This document shows positions 45,748 to 57,215 of a DNA stretch of 64,000 nt, piece by piece. The position numbers and the translations under genes were made by a program. Origin of the DNA: Letharia columbiana (lineage: Eukaryota > Ascomycota > Lecanoromycetes > Lecanorales > Parmeliaceae); NCBI RefSeq assembly GCF_014066305.1, contig NW_023501037.1, forward strand, positions 992,501 through 1,056,500, given 5' to 3'. The notes under the pieces are model-generated. The model did no database searches. It was given only the letters and a program-made list of their open reading frames with translations, and was not told where the DNA came from. The first letter of the stretch is position 1. Each line of letters opens with the position of its first letter.

Positions 45748-47927
45748 GGGATGGTGTTGCCTTTTGTGTTGCTTTACAACTGTTCGACGTCTTGAACGTC
45801 TTTTTCATTTTTGCCTGAAATAGGGAAAGGATTGTCTGCGAACGAGCGTACATTGATCTCGAGGGATCACACCATGCTCACTAAAATTTGTCTGCGCAAA
45901 TGGAAGCGTCCTTTCCATTGTTTCTCCCGAGTTGAAGAAGGGCTGCAAGAATACATTTGCTTCTGTTTGGAAGCCATTCGTCATACAAAGGCTTTACGAT
46001 AGGCATCTTGCACAGACACTGTTCTCGTGCCTGTGTACCTTCCGACTAGAAGGGCCACTACCAGTTTGCAAGACTGCGAGAACGTTTGGGAGAGGATTGA
46101 TTGATACATAGTACACGGATCAAGCTCGATAGGAGTATGAGCTCGATCAGTTTCGGGCTCAAAGAATTTATGAGAGTGGTGCTGTAGAGTCTGCAATTAT
46201 TGATTTTGTGTAGTATACAAGCATAGGAGACAGCAGGTGCAAAATGAGGTAGCTATACGCCGGCGAGCAAAAGCAAGGCTTGGTAGCAGTCAGCAGGCTT
46301 CGTACTCTCGAACGGAATGAAAGCTTGCGCAATCCTTCTGAAATAGTCCTTAACTCATTTTGCCTCCTGGGTACATCCAGCATCAAGTTTTGGAGGCCAA
46401 TTTTTACCCTTAAAGATGTCAACATCGTTTGCGTGAGGGTTCCTTGTACACAGACCACCAATCCTGATACACTTTAATGCTTTCCTTCCCCGCATGCCTG
46501 CGAAGACCTTTTTCCAAAGCCGGACTGCAGAATGATCATTGGCATCGTGATATCCTCCAATGTTTCGCTTCGTCTTTTAGTGAAGCCATTGAGCTCATCG
46601 TGACCTGCACTCATAGCCGAGATGATTACGTGTCTGAGGTTGGACCAGCGAGTGATGCCGGATGCGTGATACAATGTGGGAAGACAATTGTTGAAGGAGG
46701 CGGACGTAGATGGGATGTTCCTTATTGTCAGCTGACAGAGAGACCGAATCGACAGTACAGGTCCGGCGACCAGCAACCCTGACATGCAGCGGAATCAAGG
46801 TTTGGCCCCATGCAGACAGAATTGGGGGGTTGAAGGAAACTTGGTGATGGCACTAAACGGTGCAATATTTACGCAAGCACAACTGAAACCACACCCCAAG
46901 TCAGCAGCAAACCCATTGTCAAATCTTCGTAACATCATCCATCATCTGATCATCGTAACATTGTTGCCCTCATCTTCCCCATATGCACAAATCGTCCACT
47001 ACTGCCTATTTACCCCAACAGTACCCTTGGACTTATCACCACTGTTCGGGTATCAGGAAATTGGGACTTTGCAGAGGATCTTTGCAGCCCTCACCCTTTC
47101 TTGACCGTGCTATCTATGTTCTTTTCCTTCATAGCTTGAGCGCTGGACTTCATCGAATCACCACTAAGGACGGAGTCAGGCATTGCAATGCCATGGTCTT
47201 GAACGGAAGTCTACCGTGCAAAATGGTCTGCATCATCAACAACACTCTTTTTGAGCTCCTGCAGCGTGGACTTGAGATGGGAACTCGGACTCATGTCTTG
47301 CTTAGCGCCTACAATCAATCAGCAAATGCTAGGGTCTGGGCAGCCGTGTGGATAGCGTACGTGATGAGGACATGCTCGATAACGATAAACGCTCTTGGAC
47401 TTCCTGTCACTTGAACTGATCATACGTGGAAACCAGGTGGATGTTCAGGCTCCAGCGGAAACTGAAGCTGAACCTGAAGCTGGGAAAGACCTATACGCGG
47501 CATGACGCAGGTGTCGCTTGATTTCGCTCGTCTAGGCAGCTGGAAAGCGCAAGCAACCATTGGTGCAATCCTCAATGCAAGTCATCGTGGCAAGATCTCG
47601 ATTACCTACCTGCCTAGAGATTGCACCACTTGCATGGAGTACGGAAGTATAATGGTACCATCCAGTCAAGGGAGACCTTCAATACTGGACAGCAGCAAGG
47701 GAAGACACCGAGAGACTTGTGATCATTTCGCAGCCTAATCCCAGTGCCCCTCGAGTTGAACATCAACTCTGCTAGCAGCTGCATGCGAGCACTCCTGGCG
47801 TCAGCCTCATTCTCTAACACTGCTCAAGGAGTCGGTCATCTGGACGTCAGTCTTGCCCGGAGCCAAAATATGAGCGTCAGTCGTCTCTCGATATAAGATA
47901 CGAGCTTTCCTGGACTGTGGGGCCATC
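45748..47927. other. 2.2-kb stretch with only weak gene evidence
   Basis: No strong gene. The best candidate is the minus-strand frame at 46168-46785, listed separately. Plus-strand frames at 46983-47414 and 47502-47738 show no recognisable domain. Confidence 0.35.
46168..46785 (-). CDS. Hypothetical protein fragment, possibly leucine-rich/F-box type
   Basis: Two stretches in the same minus-strand frame (46785-46477 and 46461-46168) are separated by one stop codon. Text such as LRHVIISAMSAGHDELNGF, TKRRSETLEDITMPMIIL and NLMLDVPRRQNELRTISEGL has the spacing of irregular leucine-rich repeats in fungal F-box-like proteins. I cannot name a family. An intron across the stop or a dead gene are both possible. 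Confidence 0.25.
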
Positions 47928-48768
47928 ATGCAAACACCCAACGCTCCTCAAGCTGTACTCAAGATGCCGAGCACCACTACCAACAATACCTGCATCATCT
48001 ACGGCACCGGCTGCGCTTCTCCTACCAACCTACCGTCCTATATCGACGATCAAGCCTGCCTCTGCGGCCTCCTTGAGTCTCGCTCGTCACTGCCTAACAA
48101 CGGCGAGCACATTGAGCTCTGGCGCTGTATTGGGAACGCATCGGATAACGTTGAAGATGGCGGGAATGGCAAGTGGTACAATACCAGTCTTCCGAGTCAA
48201 GAGCTATCGGGCATCAACCAGCCTCAGAACTGGTAAGACTTCTCTAGCCCCGAATCCTTTCAGTGTTCTCAAAAGCCCCGATACATGTGCCGGGAGTCCC
48301 CTACATCAAACACATGTTTCATGACTCCAATCTCTGTCTCTAAAAAGTAACTGCTAATTGGAAAATGCCATCAGGGGTGAGAATCCGCCAGACTTGAGTC
48401 AAGCATACGTGCTCCAGGACGAGAATGGTCAAGCCGTGTATGAGGAATTGGGATCGGCAGGCTCAATCAACTTGATCGGTTCGGATAAGGATTGCACTGG
48501 GATCAACGATACATCTATGTCTGAACAGTATTATGCAAGAGGAAACGGTGTTCCGAAGTCGTCGTCCACGAGTACCTCTCTGATGCCGACAGCACAGTCT
48601 GCGACCAAGACATCTGCCACGGAATCTACAGTGCAAACTGCATCGCCCTCAGCGGCCGCTGCACCACCAAAAGGGGACAACAAATCGTCCGCCACACATC
48701 AGGTTTCTCTGAAGTCTACATTTCTTTTGGGAATGGTCCTTGCACCACTGTTTGGGCTACCACTGTAA
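47928..48768 (+). CDS. Putative GPI-anchored cysteine-containing surface protein
   Basis: Two exons (47928-48232 and 48375-48768) join in phase (NQPQNW|GENPPDL) to 232 residues. The first exon carries five cysteines (TCIIYGTGCASP, QACLCGLLE, WRCIG) and N-glycosylation sequons (NNT, NAS, NTS). The second ends in a Ser/Thr-rich stretch and a hydrophobic tail (FLLGMVLAPLFGLPL), the layout of a GPI-anchored protein. No signal peptide is encoded at the first ATG, so an upstream exon or different start is likely, or the gene has lost it. No named family recognised. Confidence 0.5.
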
Positions 48769-50130
48769 TCGTTCGAAACCCGTCAAGCTGCTTTACGGCT
48801 TAAGAGAGAGCCAGAGACCAGCAAGTCATTTGAAATCACCTTAGCGAGTTGTGAACCGGAAAATAATGTGCTCTTGAAGGACATGGCTGCGTTCGCATCG
48901 GAGTCTCCGTGTCAAACCATTTGGGATTCGATAGCGTTTACGAGGCACGCGAAGACCACTCAACGCGTCTCTCAGCCTGCAGACTTCAGTGCTTTTCATT
49001 TCGCTCTGGCATACGGGGCCTCTACAGGCAATGTTTGACGGCTTAAATTAAACGGTCTGTGTTTCATAATATCTAGATGGACGCCTGCGCATTCACATTA
49101 TTTTTACAATGCTGTCTGCGCGTCTGTTTTGGCCGGAGTCTAGGCCCAACGACATCTGCCGCTTGTTCTTCCGACGAAAATGGAGGAAGATTTAATTGGT
49201 GCGGATGGTGCTTTTTTGCCCAAATAAACCCCCCCAAAAGATGCAAGCTGCTATGATCATCATTGCCAGATCCTTCTAGAAGGCCTATTCTATATTAGCT
49301 ACTAAGCCTTTGAATTATTGGTGTTTGCTAATCAATGATATACGAGTCAATAATGCATGTTACTCCTTCTGGCTTTTAAGCGCTCTTATAGGGAATTTTC
49401 GATAGAGGATGCAAGGCATTGGAGAAGGCAAAGATGTCCCCTTGAGCCAATAGGAGGCGTTCCCGTGAATGCGGGTGCGAGAATAACAAAAAACGGTTTG
49501 CTGCCAACTTTTTGAATTCTGCATATCTGCATACGTCAACTGTCAAAACCATTTCCAAAGATGCAAGCTCCAGAAGATGACCAGATGGACAACGAATGGT
49601 GCGCACTTGCGACTTCATACTGAATTGTGTTTGGATCGGCTCACCTTTCTGCTCATTCAGTTGATCGCGCGCGACAAACGCCACTTGTTTCGCGTATCTG
49701 TACCTAAAGTGTCATCGTGCAGCAACAGAACGCTACTCTGAAAGGCCCCGCCAATAAATCGCAAATCCACCCTGTCTACCACGCGAGACGTCGTCGTACC
49801 TTATGCCAGTCTGGAAGCAATCTGTCCTCGCAACACCTTGCCATCAGATTTGGCTTTGGCCATCATTATGCGCGATATAAATTCCCTACAGAAGTAAGGG
49901 CCTACGAAAAAGACCGAGTGCATCTCTCGCTAAACCTTCCATTGGTCCAAGCAGCGATACCAACATGATAAATAATGAGATGAAATGGTTACCCGATACG
50001 CTCTACCCCACTGCTTGCCCGATCTGTGCATGTTCAACACGTTAGGTATAGACCTTCTATGGCCCCCTAAACTCAACCTTCAGTCTTTGACCTTCAGTCT
50101 CTACCCTCATGTCATTACGCCTACGACGAC
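48769..50130. other. 1.4-kb intergenic region
   Basis: No convincing gene. A 102-codon minus-strand frame (49684-49376) starts with an ATG but has no recognisable domain and low hydrophobic organisation; I treat it as unsupported. Confidence 0.4.
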
Positions 50131-51264
50131 ATGTCAGAACCCACTCCCACGCAAGCGTCCTGCAATGAGAATCAAGGGCCTATGCTCCTGGCTTTGAGCT
50201 GGGTTCTTCTATGTACTGCTCTCTGTTCCGTGGCGCTACGGTTGTATGTCAAGCTGGGTCTCCAAAACGGCGTCAGATCAGACGATTATACTATAATAGC
50301 CAGCTTGGTCAGTCAAAACTTTACAGCAGCAGCTTCTGGGTCTTCACTGACTGTCTTCCAGATTGCCGGGATCATCGGAGTTGGCTGCCTGACTAAGTTC
50401 GTTCTCATAGGCTTGGGAAGACATATATACTGCCTACCTCTCGAACAGATCCCTCTGGTGCTCAAATGGAGCGTCATCTCGCAGATATTCAACATCATCG
50501 GGATCGGCCTGGCCAAGATATCGGTGTGTCTCTGCGTCTTACGGATCATTGGCCGCACTCGGCAGCAACTTGCGAAGTTCCTCTGGGTGGTCATCGCTTT
50601 TTGTGCAGCTAGTCACTTCGCACAGATTGTGCTTTTTCTTGTGCAATGCCGGCCAATGGCCGCGATCTGGGACCCTCACATCCATGGAAAATGCTTTTCT
50701 CCTCACATCACCTACCTAGCGGGCTACATAGGGTTCGGACTTGACGCCTTCACCGATCTCGTCTGCGCTGCTATCCCAATCTTCGTACTACACCGGCTGC
50801 AGATGAATGTGCGCACGAAAGTCGCTCTGTGCTGCCTCATCGCCCTCGGCTCTCTTACGGCAGGCTGCGCGATAGCGAAAGCAGTCACGCTGAGGGGTGT
50901 CTTCTCTGACGACTATACGTGGGGGCTCTGGAAACCCGCGGTTTGCACAATCGTCGAGCACTTGACATCCATAACACTAGTCTCCTTACCGGCCCTCAGA
51001 CCCTTCTTCAACAAGATTCTCGACGCTGCTACCACACGGGGTGGCTCGGGCAAGCGATCAGTCAAACACAGCCCTCGGTGGACTCCTGCTGTTTCAAGGG
51101 ACAGATACGCGCTTGACACATCACTCAAGAGCGAGGACCTTGAGCAAGGCTCAATACCGTTTAATGAGAACGAAATCGTCCGGACGACAGAGTTCCGCTT
51201 GAGTGAGCACAATTCTGAAAGTGGTGAACAACGCATGGGGGACTACTGGCCTTTGCCGCCTTGA
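50131..51264 (+). CDS. Rhodopsin-domain integral membrane protein
   Basis: One long open frame of 377 codons, most likely interrupted by a 54-nt intron (50308-50361, GTCAGT donor, ttccag acceptor) that keeps the frame, giving 359 residues. Seven hydrophobic segments are seen, from LLALSWVLLCTALCSVALRLYVK on. The fungal rhodopsin-domain signature is SDDYTIIASL|IAGIIGVG, GRHIYCLPLEQIPLVLKWSV replaces the usual Y-G-x-G-x-H motif, and AKISVCLCVLRIIGRTRQQL, QCRPMAAIWDPHIHGKC, DAFTDLVCAAIPIFVL and VRTKVALCCLIALG follow. The C-terminal 90 residues form a polar cytoplasmic tail. Family role: putative receptor or sensor, ligand unknown. It is the second member of this family in the window. Because the intron is a multiple of three without a stop, retention would add 18 residues. 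Confidence 0.85.
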   Translation: MSEPTPTQASCNENQGPMLLALSWVLLCTALCSVALRLYVKLGLQNGVRSDDYTIIASLVSQNFTAAASGSSLTVFQIAGIIGVGCLTKFVLIGLGRHIYCLPLEQIPLVLKWSVISQIFNIIGIGLAKISVCLCVLRIIGRTRQQLAKFLWVVIAFCAASHFAQIVLFLVQCRPMAAIWDPHIHGKCFSPHITYLAGYIGFGLDAFTDLVCAAIPIFVLHRLQMNVRTKVALCCLIALGSLTAGCAIAKAVTLRGVFSDDYTWGLWKPAVCTIVEHLTSITLVSLPALRPFFNKILDAATTRGGSGKRSVKHSPRWTPAVSRDRYALDTSLKSEDLEQGSIPFNENEIVRTTEFRLSEHNSESGEQRMGDYWPLPP

Positions 51265-52416
51265 CATGATCAGACTACCAGGACACTGCGACGTGAGAGC
51301 CAGGCAGCAGTGGTCCGATCTGCAATTGTCAGGGATGGCTCGGATTTGGCGCATAGATCTGGGTGCGTGCATTCCGCTCTCAGACCGAGATGAAATTGCA
51401 TATCCCACGCGTGGTTGAAGGCCGGTGGGGCACGGTACCCGTTTTCCTCAATGTATCTACCAACATTCGACAATCCGTTAATCCCCCCATCTCCACAAAA
51501 AAAAAAAAAAAACATCAGAGGATCTTCCGGACCTATCACCTCCCATCGTTTCTCCCACCCGCCAAATCATCATCCATGTCCATTTTCGCACCACCATTCT
51601 AAGCCCCCCGAACGACGCTCAGACCCTCCCAAGCAAAGCTCCCAGCCTCCCTTGCCCCCCACGGGCCCCCCTCGTTTCACCCCACACTACGGCGCCCTCG
51701 CCCCCTCATCCCCGTTCCCCCAAACCCCACCCCACCTCTCCAGCACCCAAACCCTCAGCGCCGCCATCGCCAACGCAAGAACCCACCACGCCACCACGTC
51801 GCCAGCGGGTCCCCCTACACCCCCGCCCCAATCCATCCATCCTGCCCGCTTCTCCTCCCGACGGCCGCGAAAGCGAAAGAGACGGAGGGGTAGCGGGGCG
51901 GGGCGGGCCTTGGCTCCTTGACGGCTGGATGCGCGAGACGGGGAAGGGGACGGGCGGGCGGGCGGGTTGAGGGAGGGAGGGAGGGGGAGGGGTGCGGGGC
52001 GGGTTAGGGGGGTGAAGGGAGGAGGGTGGGGTCGGGTGGTGTTGGAGAGATAAACGAGTAGGGTAAGGATGTGTTGGGGGAGATGGCAGATGGGGGATTC
52101 GGGAAGGAAGACGGTGTGTGGCGGGAGAGGGATAAATGCTTGGGCGAAGGGTCGCAGGAGGGTCGGCGTTGGGGAGCTTTTGTGCTATATGATAGTACGA
52201 CTGGTGGGAGATCTGTTCTATACTTGCTCTTGCTCCTGCTCGTAGAGGATACAAGAGGAAAGAGCATTCGCTTGCAACCATCGAAGCGATCATCCCAATC
52301 TATGCCATGCTCGTTGAGACCCAGAATGCAGCAACGCTAAAGCCTACCGATCCCAGCCCGCTAATATGCATCCCATAGGACCCCAAAGCCATCCATGCTC
52401 CCGTGCCAATTCCGTC
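51265..52416. other. Intergenic region with a sharp C-rich to G-rich switch
   Basis: From about 51600 to 51850 the plus strand is very C-rich (many CCCC runs); from about 51860 to 52130 it is very G-rich (GGGAGGGAGGG-type runs near 51970-52000). Proline/glycine-rich open frames on both strands follow from this composition, and I do not accept them as genes. G-run spacing would allow G-quadruplex formation. Confidence 0.45.
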
Positions 52417-54855
52417 TCAGTGACTGATGTATTGGAACACAGCACTGACAGCCTTGTCCGCTGTTTCCTGCCTCAGCAGCAAGTCCTGGATCTTCGCCAG
52501 CGGTCCTGCCTCCCCATCGTTGACAAAGTGATTCCAACTGCTCGTGTCTCCGTACAGCATTGCCGGGGCTTTGAGGTGCTGTTTGCCATCAGGCTTGCAT
52601 CGCTTGCACTTGAAACTGTCGTGCGTATCGCTTGTAGTGCCTGGCTTGTACTGGAACAGTTCGCGCAGGGAGTCGAGGGTGAAATGCCTCTCGACGTCCT
52701 CGGCGGAGTCGACGACGCAGGAGGATAGAGATTGCTTGTGAGATTGGCGCTGGAAGATCTTCTCTTCGATGGTACCTGTAGCTATGAAGCGGTAAACGAA
52801 ACAATCCTTCTTCTGGCCATCACGCCAGACACGAGCCAGTGCTTGCTGGTCAGCTGCCGGATTCCAGTCCGGATCGAAGAGGACGAGTCGATTGGCGCCG
52901 ATAAGATTGAGACCACAACCACCGGCCTTGCTGCTGAGCAGGAAGACGAATTCCTCGCCTTCCGGGTCATTGAATTTATCGACAAGCTTCTGCCGCTTGC
53001 TGACGTTCATGGTGCCATCGAGGCGAAGAACTCCATAGTTGCGAGAGCGGCAGAGCTTGTCGAAGATGTCAAGGGTCTGGGTGTAATTGCTAATGAGGAC
53101 GATCTTATCATTGGTGTCTTGCCTTATCCGGGCAAGCATGCGATCGAGGACTTGCATCTTACCAGAGTACCACGACTTGATGTCTCGGTCTCTGCCTCTT
53201 GCGTCTTTGGGGACGTAGTCATCTGGGAAATACTGTTCGCAGCCAGGAAGATCGTCGGGTAAGTTGAGCAGGTCTGGATGATTGCATAGCTTTTTGAGCA
53301 TGCCGATTGCCTTCAGCGGCTGACTGCCTTTTCCTCTCAGAAGGCTCTTAATGTCCGGGCTTTGGATGAAATGGTTGTACAGATCCAGCTGAAAGGGCGC
53401 GAGGTTGCAGAAGACGACATGTTCGTACTTGACGGGTAGGTACTTGGAGAGAATGTCATTTGTTCGCCGAATGATGAACTTGTTGACAAGTGCCAATAGC
53501 TCCGCCAGACGTTCATTACCCTTCTTTTGGTCTGCGTCTGTCCCTGCAGCATCACGGCCTCGGAGGATAGGCAGTTCGTACTGCTTGCGAAACTCCATAC
53601 GCGTGCCAAGTAGACTTGGGTTGGCAAAGTTCAGCAAGGAGAAATACTCTGATAGATCATTTTGAATCGGTGTTCCAGAAAGAATGACTCGTCGCGAAAC
53701 GTTGAGTCCGTTCAGTGCTTCGAAAGTCTGAGACTCTCCGTTCTTCAGACGATGTCCTTCGTCGCAGAGCAGAAGTCCGATTGGCGTATTGCTCAACTCG
53801 CCCACATTCAGTCGCAGCGTCTCATAAGACACGATGAGTACAGGACGCACCACGGCTCGACCACTGGCAACCGACCACTGCCTAAGCTGCGTGGTAAGCT
53901 CGTCTTTGGAGGCCTTCCCATCTACCGCAAACGGTGTCACGGCGTCTTTCCCAAGCCATTTGATAAGCTCGTTCGCCCAATTGCGTACAAGACTTGAAGG
54001 GCATGCTATGACGCACTTTTGAATCGTAGACTTGCCAGGCTCTGGTGATTGCTTCAGTAGGGTCCACATCAACGCAATGCATTGTAGTGTCTTTCCCAAG
54101 CCCATCTCGTCTGCCATAATACAGCCATTCGCCTTTGTATCTATGAGCCCAGTAACGCATCGGTAGAGGAACTTGACCCCCTCCACCTGATGGGGCCTCA
54201 GAACTTTCGCTAGCCTTGGATCAATGACCACAGGGACCTTTGGGTGTTCTTCAACCTCCTTCTTCAATCCCAGTATATCGGCCAAGCTCCTGTGCATGAT
54301 TGGGACATCCAGCTTCGGGATGTTTTCTTCCTGACTTTGTCTTACCTCCTCTTCAACCGTGGTAGGCTTGTCATCGATTGTAGGATCGAATAGCACAATG
54401 GCGAACTCTCCGCTAGGATCATGCAGTGGTTTGGCCAAAAACACTGCTCCCTTCCGCATTCCCAATGTAGGCGCTGGGCGATATGAATTGTAGCCTCCAG
54501 CATCCTTATTGATCAATGGCACTGCAAACCGTTGACGAAACAGCGTACCCTTGTCCTTCACTTTGAACACTGGGAACTTGTTGACATCTCTGTTCGCCAA
54601 TGCGAGGCGGTCTTCGTTTGTGTAAGGCTTTCCTCCATCCTCAACAGTGCCATCTGCATCCGCGTAGCTGACTTTTCTCTTCTTCCTGGCCGGTTTTTCT
54701 GACGCACGAGTTGGTGTGGCACTACCGGGGCATCTGAAAGGCTTGATGAGGCGGTCTATGGACTGCGGTCCGCCGCCATAGAGTCTCGAGGCTTTCTGGG
54801 ATACGGGAGTGTTCTCCTTGTCGGTTGAGGGATCTAAGAGCTTGGGTCGATGCAT
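52417..54855 (-). CDS. RAD54: RAD54 DNA repair and recombination translocase
   Basis: Intronless, 812 residues from ATG to stop. The N-terminus carries the RAD54-specific stretch SRLYGGGPQSIDRLIKPF and a basic KPARKKRKVSYAD. The SNF2 core begins at VLRPHQVEGVKFLYRCVTG. Motif I is GCIMADEMGLGKTLQ (about residue 250), motif II is LLCDEGHRLKN, motif III is ILSGTPIQNDLSEYFSLLNF, and motifs IV-VI run through VLRLDGTMNVSKRQKLVDKF, LLSSKAGGCGLNLIGANRLV and QALARVWRDGQKKDCFVYRF. The C-terminal CKRC zinc-like motif of RAD54 is also present. It remodels chromatin and stimulates Rad51 strand exchange in homologous recombination. Length and all motifs are those of fungal RAD54; no lesion. Confidence 0.97.
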   Translation of the reverse strand: MHRPKLLDPSTDKENTPVSQKASRLYGGGPQSIDRLIKPFRCPGSATPTRASEKPARKKRKVSYADADGTVEDGGKPYTNEDRLALANRDVNKFPVFKVKDKGTLFRQRFAVPLINKDAGGYNSYRPAPTLGMRKGAVFLAKPLHDPSGEFAIVLFDPTIDDKPTTVEEEVRQSQEENIPKLDVPIMHRSLADILGLKKEVEEHPKVPVVIDPRLAKVLRPHQVEGVKFLYRCVTGLIDTKANGCIMADEMGLGKTLQCIALMWTLLKQSPEPGKSTIQKCVIACPSSLVRNWANELIKWLGKDAVTPFAVDGKASKDELTTQLRQWSVASGRAVVRPVLIVSYETLRLNVGELSNTPIGLLLCDEGHRLKNGESQTFEALNGLNVSRRVILSGTPIQNDLSEYFSLLNFANPSLLGTRMEFRKQYELPILRGRDAAGTDADQKKGNERLAELLALVNKFIIRRTNDILSKYLPVKYEHVVFCNLAPFQLDLYNHFIQSPDIKSLLRGKGSQPLKAIGMLKKLCNHPDLLNLPDDLPGCEQYFPDDYVPKDARGRDRDIKSWYSGKMQVLDRMLARIRQDTNDKIVLISNYTQTLDIFDKLCRSRNYGVLRLDGTMNVSKRQKLVDKFNDPEGEEFVFLLSSKAGGCGLNLIGANRLVLFDPDWNPAADQQALARVWRDGQKKDCFVYRFIATGTIEEKIFQRQSHKQSLSSCVVDSAEDVERHFTLDSLRELFQYKPGTTSDTHDSFKCKRCKPDGKQHLKAPAMLYGDTSSWNHFVNDGEAGPLAKIQDLLLRQETADKAVSAVFQYISH

Positions 54856-55798
54856 TGTGGACTGATGGTTGATGGAGGGTCCGATTTGCCTCAGACACGC
54901 GTCATGAACATGGCGCTAGGTACGCGATGGCACGTGATCTAAAACGCTTCTCTCTCAATTCAATGAATTTGTTGGTATCACGATTTGTATTCTAGAGAGA
55001 TCTCAAAAGTACTTGCGAAGTTAATGAGATTCTTTGTTGGCCAAAGTTTTCCAGTGGGCTCTGAGATTACTCGAGGCTTCTTCAACGTAGCACACTTTGC
55101 TCTTTTCTACCGCTGCACACGACTAAATGTCTCATATATTCCACATCCCATCAGGAAGGACGGATGTGACCATCATCGAAAATCCTTGGCTGCATTGGTA
55201 TAGTATAGCAGTCTTCAGCTCTTTTTCAAGAAAACGTCTGCTTTTCGTTCCAATATCTGCTTTACGAGTCCTTTTGCTGGCTTTCATGTGCCGAACGGCA
55301 TGGACGACCATGATAGCTCTCTAAACAATGAAGCAAGTACCACTACCTAGCTCAGCCCTTATCCACCAGCGTAGCCTCTATGCTACCAAAAGCACATGGA
55401 ATCCATTGCTTCAAAGATCGCCCAATCCTCGTCCTCTCGAGCAGACGAGCATCAACAATCCAGTATCATGTCCTCCTTTCGATCCCAACCCCGACAATTG
55501 CAGCTCTCAAGGAATAGATAGGGGTCAGCCGAACAAGTATGGACAATACATCAATCAACAAGACCTCACGAGGATTCGCGCACTCCGATGCCGGGCACGC
55601 ACAGCCGAACTGTGAGCGTCGTCGAGCAACTGGCGAGAAGGCAGCGACGGAGGTAGGGACTGACGGAGGTCAGCAACCGTCGTACCTCCTTCCCACTGTA
55701 TACAGAATCTCAGATATTCAACGAAATTCCCTCAGACCTCAACTGCACCTGCCGTGGCAACTGCACTGAATCGCAGCAAACGGGGGTGGTTGGAGGTA

Positions 55799-55865
55799 TC
55801 TAGTTCGTATTAGGTTCGATTCCTAATGGCGCTGGTACAATGGTGTTGCGGTGCTTTTTTTTTTT
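55799..55865 (+). repeat. Pol III-like repeat, copy 1 (T-arm hairpin, B-box match and T11)
   Basis: The segment starts TCTAGTTCGTATTAGG. It contains a perfect 5-bp stem with a 7-base loop (TTAGG-TTCGATT-CCTAA, 55810-55826), which has exactly the geometry of a tRNA T-arm, and within it GGTTCGATTCC, an exact match to the B-box consensus GGTTCGANNCC. About 30 bases downstream is a run of 11 T. No matching acceptor stem or anticodon arm precedes it, so it is not a whole tRNA gene. Confidence 0.55.
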
Positions 55866-56014
55866 GGGCCATTGGCCACAGGTTTTAAAGTTCCGTCGAG
55901 CGGTGTTGGCGAGGGCTTGGTTCGAAACCCGTGGACGCATTGATTTGTGAAGCGAAATGTTCCCCTTGTCATAGTCCGGGGCGGACACCTGTTGGTTGTG
56001 GTCTGTGGTTAGGT

Positions 56015-56079
56015 TCTAGTTCGTATTAGGTTCGATTCCTAATGGCGCTGGTCAATGGTTTGCGGTGCTTTTTTTTTTT
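56015..56079 (+). repeat. Pol III-like repeat, copy 2
   Basis: Nearly identical to the copy 216 bp upstream through the hairpin, the AATGGCGCTGGT stretch, the GCGGTGC motif and the 11-T run; it differs by small deletions before the T run. Together the copies look like the 3' half of a tRNA-derived short retroelement or a tandem duplication of one. Confidence 0.55.
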
Positions 56080-57215
56080 ACGGGGCAGCTCCTGCTTTCC
56101 CTCTTGCCCATGCAACGCTTCGGACGCCTGCAAACAACCAGTCAAAGACCTCCGCATATTATTTGGCCCAGACGACTCCGACTTCTACGCCATTGCCTGC
56201 TTCACCAAGTACTGCATCGAGCATCACGGACACATCGACCTCGAGCGCCTTTGTTGCCGCCTCATGGACGTGAAGCTGGGCGTTGTGGAATTCCCTTCCT
56301 GCTTTCCCCCCTTCCCGAAGGCGATGACTTTCGTGACGAGAACACTGTGGCACCCTTCCAGAATGGAAGCACCAAAGGTAGCGCGGCTTCAACGGTGGGG
56401 AAGAGCGTAAAGCGCATAGGCAGGCTTTGTTCCGGTACGGCTTGTCTAAAGATGGCGATGCGAACGGTTGGTATTACTCATTCTGCGATGAGATTGTAGA
56501 ACGAGAGTGATCGCCAGTGGCCCCGTCGCGGATGTGGAGAGTATAATGGGTGGGGGAGCTAGCGTGGCCGGAAATGCGAGGGTTGTACTGAGGGTGTGCT
56601 CAGCCCCTGTGAGGGGTGTGGAGGGGTCACGGAGACGTACAATGAGTATCGTAGAAGAGAGTAATTGGGTAAGAGCGTGAGAAAGAAACCGAGCTTCAGG
56701 AGAATGGCGATTGCTGCTCCTGGAAGGGGGCCAGCCTCTCGGCACGATCTCCCTTTTTAATGCTGGTCTTGAGGGATACCATGGATGGGTTAGTCTCGGT
56801 ACAAGTACAATCGCCATAAATCATTTGGAGGGTTCTGCAAATTTAGAGTCTATCATGACATACGCAGACATAGAAACCTAGTTAAAATTATTCGTCAACT
56901 GACCCATAACACTCATTCATGCATACGCATGTCGAAATCTTTGTATCTGCACAGCAGTTGGTACTGTTCCATCCGGAGTTGAGGAGGTCCTATCTACGGG
57001 AAAGACTGGCATGCGGATGATATTAAAGTACAATCAGAGAAAATATCGAGGCCCAGACATCTTCCGCCATTACTGATCCCATGCTTTTAATGAGCGCATG
57101 AGTTTTTTAGGAGACCCGGCCCTTGTAAAGGTCCTATGCTTTTGGATGTGAGACTGATTCCACGAGCTGAAATGCCAACCACACGCACCCACACGCACGC
57201 AAAGACTTGAAATCA

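Larger units (their letters stand above)
54856..57215. other. 2.4-kb region without a supported gene, holding a duplicated tRNA-like segment
   Basis: Short frames at 55328, 55539 and 56042 carry no recognisable domain. The first part must contain the RAD54 promoter. The main structure is the direct repeat at 55799/56015 described separately. From 56420 to 57215 nothing is seen. Confidence 0.4.

Noticed and set aside
51415..52293. Proline-rich frames on both strands
   Set aside because: Products of the C-rich/G-rich composition; no ATG with supporting context and no domain.
55910..55940. GGTTCGAAACCC, another B-box-like match between the two Pol III-like repeats
   Set aside because: No proper T-arm stem and no T run at a suitable distance; probably chance.
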